A stretch of 45,178 bases of DNA from a virus, in the IMG/VR virus record IMGVR_UViG_3300031741_000005, positions 1 to 45,178 of that record, one strand, 5' to 3'. Positions within the stretch are counted from its first letter, which is position 1, and every line of letters starts with the position of its first letter. Both the position numbers and the translations under genes were made by a program. The notes beneath the pieces are model-generated. The model searched no databases, had not been told where the DNA came from, and saw only the letters and a program-made list of their open reading frames with translations. Positions 34,643-40,216 of this stretch are shown here, in pieces.

Positions 34643-34858
34643 TTAATGAATCTTAACAACCTCAGACATTCTTACTTCGTTTTCTTTGCACCAAGTCTTT
34701 TTGTCAGATTTAAATGATAACTGGATTTGGTATTCAATTCCACCAATAACAACTTCTCCTAATCCTGAATCAATATCAAGACCTTTATTTTCTTTCTCAT
34801 TAGCACAATCACATAATTGTTCAATAGTAATTTCTACTGTTTTTGCAAAATTATTCAT
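34643..34858 (-). CDS. Cassette protein, partner of RHH-like gene
   Basis: A 71-residue acidic protein (VEITIEQLCDCANEKENKG, then a beta part ending in EVRMSEVVKIH). Its start overlaps the end of the RHH-like gene by 8 bases, so both are translated as a pair. The pairing is like a toxin-antitoxin module, but I see no toxin motif. Near the stop are a hairpin and the GCGAGGGC motif. Confidence 0.55.
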   Translation of the reverse strand: MNNFAKTVEITIEQLCDCANEKENKGLDIDSGLGEVVIGGIEYQIQLSFKSDKKTWCKENEVRMSEVVKIH

Positions 34859-35195
34859 AATTTTCGTCCTCCATTTCAGTTTTTATAGATTCTATTGCTG
34901 TTTTGCATACGTGTTTAACGTATTCTAAAAAATCAATTAATGATTCAAATTTAAAATCACCATAATCAAACGTTTCATCTTGAATCCCCTGATAAGTTTG
35001 AATTAAATAGTTCCAAATAAACCTCATGCTTTGCCCATCTTCAACAGCGTATGAAGCCATTTCTGTTACATTACTAAATTCATAATGTTTTGCGACTAAA
35101 TTTTGAATGTAATTTTTCAGGTCAGTATCATTTTTAACCGCCATGATTTTTAATTCCTTTACAATTTCATCTGGAATCTCGATAATCTTTTTCAT
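34851..35195 (-). CDS. RHH-type DNA-binding cassette protein
   Basis: A 114-residue protein whose first 40 residues (KKIIEIPDEIVKELKIMAVKN and then DTDLKNYIQNLVAKHYE) fit a ribbon-helix-helix domain as in CopG/Arc-type antitoxins. The remaining part is helical and acidic and may bind the partner protein encoded next. A -7 box lies at 35221. Function as a plasmid-like or phage-maintenance regulator is inference. Confidence 0.6.
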   Translation of the reverse strand: MKKIIEIPDEIVKELKIMAVKNDTDLKNYIQNLVAKHYEFSNVTEMASYAVEDGQSMRFIWNYLIQTYQGIQDETFDYGDFKFESLIDFLEYVKHVCKTAIESIKTEMEDENYE

Positions 35196-35220
35196 ATAAA
35201 TATATTTTATAATTAATATT

Positions 35221-35228
35221 CAAATATA
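35221..35228 (-). promoter_or_regulatory. Promoter -7 box of the RHH-like cassette pair
   Basis: On the minus strand this reads TATATTTG, a full match to TAnnTTTG, about 26 bases before the ATG at 35195. Confidence 0.55.
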
Positions 35229-35338
35229 TATAATATATCCCGCATATACAAACAATATAAGAAAACCCTCCCTAAAAACTTTTAAAACTACATTCGTTCA
35301 TTTAATCAAAGTCAGTGTTCAACGCAACTTACACAAAC

Positions 35339-35495
35339 GTTAGCTGCAAGTGCTACATTCGTGCATCTAATCAGCCTTTGTAGGTTCATCCGTAAAAGAA
35401 AAAAGCCCACGCTCTTCAACTTTTTCAAAGTTGTTGGGTTTTGGTTCAGTTCTATTAATTAAGTTTTATCGTTTAAAGTCGCACCAGTAGGTAAC
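35339..35495 (-). pseudogene. Deleted methyltransferase-type cassette
   Basis: A unit with nearly complementary ends (GTTAGCTGC and GTAGGTAAC, 7 of 9). Its minus-strand start (CTGGTGCGACTTTAAAC) is like the leader of the methyltransferase cassette (CTGGTGCGATTATTAACC), and its other half (AACTTTGAAAAAGTTGAAG followed by GCGTGGGC) is like the sequence after that gene. The coding part is missing. I read it as an internally deleted relative. This, with the flanking A/T-rich DNA (35196-35338), explains the gene-free stretch 35196-35538. Confidence 0.55.
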
Positions 35496-35545
35496 ACGGT
35501 ATAAAAGCCATTGAAAAAAACGGCTCTTATACCCATCGTTAGCGG
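35489..35545 (-). repeat. attC-like site 11
   Basis: 57 bases: AGGTAAC, AC, arm GGTATAAAAGCC, loop ATTGAAAAAAAC, arm GGCTCTTATACC, CATC, GTTAGCGG. The arms pair in 11 of 12 positions. Sister of site 4, with the same loop. Confidence 0.8.
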
Positions 35546-35838
35546 TAATTGCCGCTGTTAACTTGCATTTTACGTACTTTGTTTATAAGGTACTCGATTA
35601 GTCCCCATTCTAATCTTACTTCTTTAGCAGCAAGTTTCAATTCCTTTTCAGTTATTTGTCTGCGGTGTTTACCATCGGTGCAACTACCGCTAACAACGGG
35701 TAATAAATCATTTTTATTTACTAAGTTATTATCTTCTATGAACGCTTCCATCCAATCAATATCAATTTGGTAATCCTCCTGCATTTTATCAAGTTCCATA
35801 AACTTTTTGTAATGCTCAATAATTTTAGTTCTATTCAT
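35539..35838 (-). CDS. Cassette protein, helical, unknown
   Basis: A 99-residue protein from ATG 35838 (another ATG at 35844). It is helical: an N-terminal amphipathic helix (IIEHYKKFMELDKMQEDY), a polar middle with GSCTDGKHRRQITEKEL, and a C-terminal helix (RLEWGLIEYLINKVRKM). The stop is part of the CGCTAAC edge. No family recognised. Confidence 0.55.
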   Translation of the reverse strand: MNRTKIIEHYKKFMELDKMQEDYQIDIDWMEAFIEDNNLVNKNDLLPVVSGSCTDGKHRRQITEKELKLAAKEVRLEWGLIEYLINKVRKMQVNSGNYR

Positions 35839-35888
35839 AATCATTTGTGTTTAATTGTCCGTAAATAAAAACGCTTCATACCCAAACC

Positions 35889-35995
35889 GTTCAATTGCAT
35901 TGCCTTCACTGCGTTACGGCTGTTTTTCCATTGCTGCTCAAAAATTGAAAATAATTTTATCGTTTCGCAATTCCCAAAACACCATGCAATTGAAC
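35889..35995 (-). repeat. ORF-less mini-cassette B
   Basis: A unit of 107 bases with exactly complementary ends GTTCAATTGCAT and ATGCAATTGAAC (12 bases). The longest ORF is 15 codons. The 5' edge is a half-type site with arm CATACCCAAACC. The last part is like the segment at 37433-37480 (CGCAGTGAAGG, and TTGAAC next to the core). Confidence 0.6.
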
Positions 35996-36320
35996 GTGCC
36001 GTCTAAACTCGAAAGGTATCAGTACTTGACCGTGAAGTCAACGCAATAGAACAAAGTCTAAACGCAATTTAACGGCAGCACTTATAAGTCCTTTCGACTT
36101 TACTTTTTGTTCCCAGCCTTCAAAACAATATTTACAGCTTCACAAAATGCACCGTATGTCATAGCTGGTATTACTTGTCCTTCTTTCATTTTACCATTCA
36201 TTTCTATCCATGTATCAGCATAACAATCTGATAAATTGTCGAATAACTTTTTTAATTCCATCGTAATAATATTTTTTTAAATTCTTTCACAAAAACTAAA
36301 CTGCGTTTAGACGGCACGTT
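35993..36320 (-). repeat. Perfect 16-bp inverted repeat enclosing a small gene
   Basis: AACGTGCCGTCTAAAC at 35993-36008 and its exact complement GTTTAGACGGCACGTT at 36305-36320 enclose 296 bases with one 53-codon gene. The outer edges continue as TTGAAC and GTTATA, so the whole looks like an attC site whose loop holds a gene. Confidence 0.75.
36100..36261 (-). CDS. Small protein in a hairpin loop
   Basis: A 53-residue protein (start MELKKLFDNLSDCYADTW, end VNIVLKAGNKK). It is mixed in charge and probably helical at both ends. The gene lies wholly between the arms of the perfect inverted repeat at 35993/36305. It has an A/T-rich leader of about 40 bases. Family unknown; the reading frame is open over its length and the start and stop are ordinary. 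Confidence 0.55.
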   Translation of the reverse strand: MELKKLFDNLSDCYADTWIEMNGKMKEGQVIPAMTYGAFCEAVNIVLKAGNKK

Positions 36321-36720
36321 ATAAAACATTTGCCGACGCACGCTCAAAATAGAACACTATCGGTTTTATTGTTTCATTAATTAATCCATATCTTTTTGCA
36401 ATCTTATATTGAGTGCTTACTTCATTCAGGTGCTTCATAAATCCCGCAATTAAATTCCTGAACTCTTCCAAACTCATTGAGTGTTTGTTAATATTGCAGC
36501 TTGGACAACTTGGTATCTGGTTATCAATATTTAATCGCTCAGGATGCTCGTAAGTGCCATCATGCACGAATTTTGATTTATCCTTATTATATTTCATATT
36601 TCTACGCACTGGTAGCAATTCATCTACGTGCCATCCCTTTTGTAATGTGTCGCCACAATAAGCACATTTACCTCCGTATTTACTAAATATTATTTCTCTA
36701 TCTTTTTTAGAAACTGCCAT
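36319..36720 (-). CDS. HNH nuclease in a cassette
   Basis: A 133-residue HNH-type nuclease: CAYCGDTL (residues 19-26), a middle with WHVDELLPVRRN, where the usual His-Ile/Val-Asp phrase lies, and PSCPSCNINKHSMSLEEF near residue 91, giving the second zinc pair and the last His. The cassette has exactly complementary ends GTTATAAAAC (36318-36327) and GTTTTATAAC (36732-36741). HNH proteins in integron cassettes are common; this one could be a nuclease of defence or of packaging, and there is no partner to tell. Confidence 0.8.
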   Translation of the reverse strand: MAVSKKDREIIFSKYGGKCAYCGDTLQKGWHVDELLPVRRNMKYNKDKSKFVHDGTYEHPERLNIDNQIPSCPSCNINKHSMSLEEFRNLIAGFMKHLNEVSTQYKIAKRYGLINETIKPIVFYFERASANVL

Positions 36721-36731
36721 CGCTCAAGAAC

Positions 36732-36803
36732 GTTTTATAACAACGGCTCATATTTAATTGCCGTTGAAAAATTGTGCTTAGTTTTTGAAGTTTATCGTTA
36801 GGC
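36732..36803 (-). repeat. attC-like site 13
   Basis: GTTTTATAAC, hairpin CAACGGC with GCCGTTG around 12 bases, a T/A-rich arm, then GTTAGGC, a canonical core. 72 bases. Confidence 0.65.
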
Positions 36804-36830
36804 AACTAAACATAGCCAAACCGTTACCAA
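36799..36830 (-). repeat. Half-type att site 13b
   Basis: AGGCAAC, TAAA, shared arm CATAGCCAAACC, GTTACCA. It overlaps the core of site 13. Confidence 0.55.
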
Positions 36831-37069
36831 TCATTTTGCCCACAATTAAATGTTTCGTTGCAATCAAGGCATACTCTATTCGCAGCTTCAATAGTATTTA
36901 TTGAATTACAGTGTGGACAAACCGAATTGCTAACACAAGCTAAATTGCAGTTTTTAAACTCAGATACTAAGCTGTTCCACTGTCTTTTAGTTTCCGCTAA
37001 ATCTTTCATTGGGTAGTATTTAACAACTTGTTTAAATAGCCCATCCATTTCATCAATTAATTTTTCCAT
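36824..37069 (-). CDS. Zinc-ribbon cassette protein
   Basis: An 81-residue protein with an N-terminal helix (residues 1-40, acidic then aromatic) and a C-terminal zinc ribbon: CPHC at 52-55 and CLDC at 68-71, with a further Cys at 76. Zinc ribbons of this type often bind nucleic acid or other proteins. Cassette edges are GTTACCA and CGACAAC. No closer family. Confidence 0.6.
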   Translation of the reverse strand: MEKLIDEMDGLFKQVVKYYPMKDLAETKRQWNSLVSEFKNCNLACVSNSVCPHCNSINTIEAANRVCLDCNETFNCGQNDW

Positions 37070-37097
37070 AATATTTTTTTAAATTCCGTTTAAAAAC

Positions 37098-37116
37098 CGA
37101 CAACTAAACGTTACCC
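37098..37116 (-). repeat. Half-type att site 14
   Basis: CGACAAC, TAAAC, GTTACCC. Only 6 bases lie between the AAC and GTT ends. Confidence 0.5.
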
Positions 37117-37117
37117 A

Positions 37118-37388
37118 CTACAAATTGCTTTTAAAAAATTCATCGACTTCTATTTCAAAATATCTCTCTGAAAATTCCGCGTATCCAGCAACTTCATGTT
37201 CTTCTAAAAAAGCCACACAATTGTTTGCGTTGCTGGGGAACACCATGTAAATTTAAAATTTCAACCTTTAGTAGTGCAGCTTTATACCCGTCTGCAAATC
37301 CAGCACATTCTTCTTGCGTATGTTTCTTGTAAATATAGTCAGTTAAATCATCCGCTAACATTAATTTTTCTTTGTCTTTCTTGTTCAT
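37118..37388 (-). pseudogene. Frameshifted cassette gene
   Basis: From ATG 37388 the frame encodes MNKKDKEKLMLADDL ... AALLKVEILNLHG and then turns to QQRKQLCGFFRRT and stops at 37194. Another frame picks up near 37240 with PSNANNCVAFLEEHEVAG and ends ... DEFFKSNL at a TAG beside the cassette edge (37118), as is usual for genes here. A one-base change in the GGGG run near 37237-37240 would join them into a protein of about 89 residues. Either a real mutation or a sequencing error. Confidence 0.5.
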
Positions 37389-37420
37389 TTTTATTTTATT
37401 CAATCGGTTTAAATTCAAAA

Positions 37421-37480
37421 CTTACATTTACCGTTCAATGTCATTAACTCCGCTAAGGCTCCGTTTATTTCTTATATAAC
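37421..37480 (-). repeat. Right edge of the array, mini-cassette C
   Basis: A half-type site with ACC and GTTCAATG (37433-37440) is followed by a stretch similar to the end of mini-cassette B and by ATATAAC at 37474-37480. Beyond this point the phage genes resume, with only an 11-codon frame before the gene at 37525. Confidence 0.45.
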
Positions 37481-37524
37481 TTTAATTTATTAATTCATTC
37501 TGCTCTTTCTCGCTCATTGCCGCA

Positions 37525-38088
37525 TTATTTATAAAGAATTTGTTCATCATAATTCATGTCAGATAATATCCTACCTCTGTTTTTGCGGAATTCTTTACAA
37601 GCTATTAAAATAGTTTGTCCGTTAAATTTACCGTAAAAAATACCAAATATGCCTTTTCTTATCTGTTTAAAGAAAAAAGTAAACTCTGCAATATTCAGCA
37701 TGTATAACTCTTCCAATATCATCATAGATGTTGATTTTGCTTGCTGTGTACTTATTTCAAAATTCATATATGATGAAATTGAAATTAACCAAGCCGCAAT
37801 CCAGTTAGATATATTTTCATCTCCGTAGCAATCTGATAATTCTCGGAGCTTTATTGTATTGGACTTCAACCCGTCCAAATTTGTTTTTATTCCGATATAC
37901 CTTTCATCACAACTGTCAAGATTAAACGCTGTTGCGAAACTTTCAGCCTTAGGAAATGATTTTAATACTAATTTAGATTTATTGCTAAGTTTCTGGTGTG
38001 TAATCGACAAATCCGTTTGCAACCGCCCTAACTGCTTCTTTTGTGGTATCACTTTCAAATCCCTTGTTATTTGTCCTATTCTTTTCAT
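37525..38088 (-). CDS. DUF6633-like phage protein
   Basis: A 187-residue protein of the type I recall as DUF6633 from phages of Bacteroides and relatives, next to a DUF6291-like gene. It has a helical middle (LRELSDCYGDENISNWIAAW) and a C-terminal part FFFKQIRKGIFGIFYGKF near residue 138. The link to the family is by memory of context. The start at 38088 overlaps the preceding gene by 104 bases; no good later start is seen until inside the conserved-looking part. Likely part of the replication region. Confidence 0.5.
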   Translation of the reverse strand: MKRIGQITRDLKVIPQKKQLGRLQTDLSITHQKLSNKSKLVLKSFPKAESFATAFNLDSCDERYIGIKTNLDGLKSNTIKLRELSDCYGDENISNWIAAWLISISSYMNFEISTQQAKSTSMMILEELYMLNIAEFTFFFKQIRKGIFGIFYGKFNGQTILIACKEFRKNRGRILSDMNYDEQILYK

Positions 38089-38656
38089 TATTAAATTTAT
38101 TTTCGTTTTTAATCCAAGTTCCTAATCTTCGAGCGATGCCAAAACTTTTTTCTTTCTCAAATCTCATTTTTAAATCTTTTTCTCCATGTTCTGTCCAATA
38201 AAAATAAAATTCATTAAGAAGATCCTTTCCATACTTTTCTAAATAGGGTGTGAGAGATTCTTTAAAATCTCTCTCTCTTTTTTTTATACTTTTACTTACA
38301 TTACCTTTAACATTAACATTAACATTAACAGTTGGATTTGTTGACGTTTGTTTAACACTTTCAACACTTGTTGGATTTGTTGACGTTTGTTCCTTTTTTA
38401 AAGCCCTTATTCTTGCACTTTCTTTTCCTGCTAAACTTCGTTTTTCTTTTGTTTCATCCCATTTTAGTAAATCTCTTTTAAGATTTTGTTTTATTGGTTC
38501 AAATATTATCTCCGTTAGATTGTCAGTTTTTGGATTTAGGTCATTGATATAGCGCAAATAATGTTTGAATAATATTCCTGATTGTTCATCGGTTAATTTT
38601 TCAACCGTATGGATTATATCGCAATAAAGTAACACTGATTTTTTGTTTTCAGCCAT
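37985..38656 (-). CDS. DUF6291-like replication protein
   Basis: A 223-residue protein from ATG 38656 (the longer frame upstream to 38710 runs into a structured leader). The N-terminus MAENKKSVLLYCDIIHTVEKL with LLKWDETKEKRSLAGKESA is typical of DUF6291-type phage proteins, often near DnaA- or helicase-loader-like genes. Residues 100-125 contain a repeat (QTSTNPT twice) and a VNVNVNV run; the C-terminal half has a helical domain (LTPYLEKYGKDLLNEFYFYW) like the replication initiator ends of DnaD-type proteins. Probably involved in replication start. Confidence 0.6.
   Translation of the reverse strand: MAENKKSVLLYCDIIHTVEKLTDEQSGILFKHYLRYINDLNPKTDNLTEIIFEPIKQNLKRDLLKWDETKEKRSLAGKESARIRALKKEQTSTNPTSVESVKQTSTNPTVNVNVNVKGNVSKSIKKRERDFKESLTPYLEKYGKDLLNEFYFYWTEHGEKDLKMRFEKEKSFGIARRLGTWIKNENKFNNEKNRTNNKGFESDTTKEAVRAVANGFVDYTPET
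38310..38391 (-). repeat. Coding repeats in the DUF6291-like gene
   Basis: An ACATTA-type 6-base tandem repeat (38310-38330) encodes VNVNVNV, and a 22-base direct repeat lies at 38331-38352 and 38370-38391 and encodes QTSTNPT twice. The first is a slippage-prone microsatellite. Confidence 0.7.
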
Positions 38657-38674
38657 ATCTATAAAATAAAAATA

Positions 38675-38783
38675 CCCAACAAGACATAAAAAAAACAGGA
38701 AAGTAACCACACGAACCTGTTAATTTTACCCTTGTCGGGCTTATGATAAAATATGTATTCTCTAATTTCATTGTGGTTACTTT
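38675..38783 (-). promoter_or_regulatory. Structured leader of the DUF6291-like gene
   Basis: Nested inverted repeats: CCCAACAAG (38675) with CTTGTCGGG (38731), AACAGG (38695) with CCTGTT (38716), and AAAGTAACCAC (38700-38710) with GTGGTTACTTT (38773-38783, 11 of 11). They allow two alternative folds, as in an RNA switch or an attenuator, or they may be protein sites. Confidence 0.45.
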
Positions 38784-38814
38784 TAATTTAAAAGCAAATA
38801 TAATAAATTATTTG

Positions 38815-38976
38815 TTAAAACATTGCATTTATTATATTACCTAAACTCTTTGCATCTTCAATGCTTATTTCAGACTGAGCGTTTGCCCGGATCGCAGCAA
38901 AAATAGATACAATTATAAAAATTATTGTAATCGCTATTAAATAGTCCGTCATTTTGTTTTTCTCTTCGTGATTCAT
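38815..38976 (-). CDS. Small membrane protein
   Basis: A 53-residue protein with one membrane helix (YLIAITIIFIIVSIFAAI, about residues 11-28) followed by ANAQS, which could also be a signal cleavage site, and a short acidic helix. It starts 4 bases after the KilA-N stop, so it is in the same operon. Function unknown. Confidence 0.55.
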   Translation of the reverse strand: MNHEEKNKMTDYLIAITIIFIIVSIFAAIRANAQSEISIEDAKSLGNIINAMF

Positions 38977-38980
38977 AACT

Positions 38981-39586
38981 TTAGTTTAAATGTTCATTAA
39001 CTCCAAGTCTTACAGCTTCATCTGTGCTTGTTAATACATTGGTCAAAGTCTTTATTGAATAATGTATTTTATCTCTTAGTCTTAATTGATCTTCGGTTGC
39101 GGTGTTCCAATCCTCGATTTTACAGGATTTCCTTATGTGTTTTGCAACTCTCGCAATATATTTAGGAAATTCTCTCTTGTTTTGGAATCGCTGCCAAATT
39201 GCCGCGCTCATTTCTTTGTACGAATCTCCGCTGTCATTCCTGAATTTAATAAGGTTATCAAATAGCCACTCATACACCTCTACTTTTAATTTAGGATTGA
39301 TAGCTAACGCAATATCTATAAAAAGGAGCGGATGTACCCATGTCTGAGAGTTTCTACCTCTCCCTTTGCTTATCACGATGGCATACTTGTCGTGCAGCTC
39401 TTTAATGAATTCAGCAGTTCCTTTTGATTTTAAAAATACAGACAGGTTGAAGTCTCCAATTCCACGGCTCCTTCTCCACATATTGCCTGCTTTCGTTAAA
39501 TCAGTGGCACTGAAAAATTCAGTTTTGGATTGTTGTTTAATTTGAACTCCAAATAATTCACGTTTCATCTCAATTTGTGTTTTCAT
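38981..39586 (-). CDS. KilA-N domain protein 2
   Basis: A 201-residue protein from ATG 39586 (a further ATG at 39592). The KilA-N domain covers about residues 15-118: FFSATDL near the start, then NSQTWVHPLLFIDIALAINP, KVEVYEWLFDNLIKFR. This is a more typical KilA-N sequence than the one at 76. The C-terminal part is helical. It heads a minus-strand operon after a clear promoter and may be an early regulator or anti-host factor. The two KilA-N proteins are not close copies. Confidence 0.8.
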   Translation of the reverse strand: MKTQIEMKRELFGVQIKQQSKTEFFSATDLTKAGNMWRRSRGIGDFNLSVFLKSKGTAEFIKELHDKYAIVISKGRGRNSQTWVHPLLFIDIALAINPKLKVEVYEWLFDNLIKFRNDSGDSYKEMSAAIWQRFQNKREFPKYIARVAKHIRKSCKIEDWNTATEDQLRLRDKIHYSIKTLTNVLTSTDEAVRLGVNEHLN

Positions 39587-39612
39587 AATCATTAAATTAT
39601 ATTTATTTGGTA

Positions 39613-39620
39613 CAAATGTA
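39613..39620 (-). promoter_or_regulatory. Promoter -7 box of the second KilA-N operon
   Basis: On the minus strand TACATTTG, a match to TAnnTTTG, 27 bases before the ATG at 39586. The upstream DNA is extremely A/T-rich with the repeat ATATATAATAATTA. Confidence 0.65.
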
Positions 39621-39667
39621 ATATATAATAATTAATATATAATAATTTAGTGTAAAAACTTTACTAA

Positions 39668-39946
39668 TTATAATAAATTTAATTGATTAAGGAAAAGTAA
39701 TTCTTCTGCGAGTGCGTCAGAGTAGTTAAGGCAATATCTCTGGTATTTATGATTTACCATAAAATGCCAATACTCTTCCTCTTGAATTGGAAGTCCAAAT
39801 CCTTTATCTTTTAGGATCGGCTCCATATCCCGGTCATATCCGGTAGTTTTAATCCCTACTGCTCTGAGTTTTTTTAATAGAATATCGGTGCAGCATCTCC
39901 TAGGTATGTATTCTTTTTCAACTTGTATATATTTTTCAAATACCAT
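39668..39946 (-). CDS. Early protein, unknown
   Basis: A 92-residue protein with a Cys pair (RRCCTDILL) and a tyrosine-rich middle (EEEYWHFMVNHKYQRYCLNY). It lies between the AP2 gene and the KilA-N operon and ends with a leucine-rich helix. No family recognised. An inverted repeat lies upstream (39964-40004). Confidence 0.5.
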   Translation of the reverse strand: MVFEKYIQVEKEYIPRRCCTDILLKKLRAVGIKTTGYDRDMEPILKDKGFGLPIQEEEYWHFMVNHKYQRYCLNYSDALAEELLFLNQLNLL

Positions 39947-39963
39947 GCTTAATTCTTTAAAAT

Positions 39964-40004
39964 AAGTCCCTGCCGACTATGGTATGCCGAAATTACAGGG
40001 ACTT
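39964..40004 (-). terminator. Hairpin between AP2 gene and next gene
   Basis: A perfect 9-bp stem, AAGTCCCTG / CAGGGACTT, with a 23-base loop. On the minus strand a short A/T tract with TTTT follows. Probably a terminator or attenuator after the AP2 gene. Confidence 0.5.
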
Positions 40005-40006
40005 TA

Positions 40007-40216
40007 CTATTCAATTTTTCTTTTAAATATATTTACAGGCTCTAATCCTCTATTAATCCTCATTTTATCGTAAGCTATCGCAGCCTCTCTCTCGGTATCA
40101 CATTTTTTATAACATTTGATTCCTTCATAGCTCCATGCAGCTCTCCATATCGTTCTTTTAGCTGTTCTTGGGTCTTTGGTATGAGAAACTCCTTTATATT
40201 TACTGTACTTTCCCAT
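40007..40216 (-). CDS. AP2 domain DNA-binding protein
   Basis: A 69-residue protein that is essentially one AP2 domain: SKYKGVSHTKD, then WRAAWSYEGIKCYKKCDTE and EREAAIAYDKMRINRG, the strands and helix of the fold in order. In phages such domains usually belong to HNH endonucleases; here it stands alone. Its start overlaps the NinG-like gene by 17 bases. It may regulate transcription, or work with the neighbouring nuclease. Confidence 0.75.
   Translation of the reverse strand: MGKYSKYKGVSHTKDPRTAKRTIWRAAWSYEGIKCYKKCDTEREAAIAYDKMRINRGLEPVNIFKRKIE

Larger units (their letters stand above)
30763..37480 (-). mobile_element. Integron-like gene cassette array without integrase
   Basis: About 15 small units, nearly all with genes on the minus strand, follow one another between hsdS and the early genes. 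They are separated by sites with an AAC at one side, a GTT at the other, and often a long imperfect hairpin between, as in integron attC sites. Six units have ends that are exact reverse complements over 7-12 bases, the mark left when a circular cassette inserts between the G and TT of an attC site, and two more match nearly so. Gene content (unknown small proteins, a methyltransferase, an HNH nuclease) also fits integron cassettes. No tyrosine recombinase of IntI type is in the genome, so this is an array of the integrase-free (CALIN) kind. Confidence 0.75.

Noticed and set aside
30763-37480. CRISPR array, because of regularly recurring short motifs
   Set aside because: The motifs are not identical repeats with uniform spacers; the units differ in length and most carry genes, and no cas gene is present.
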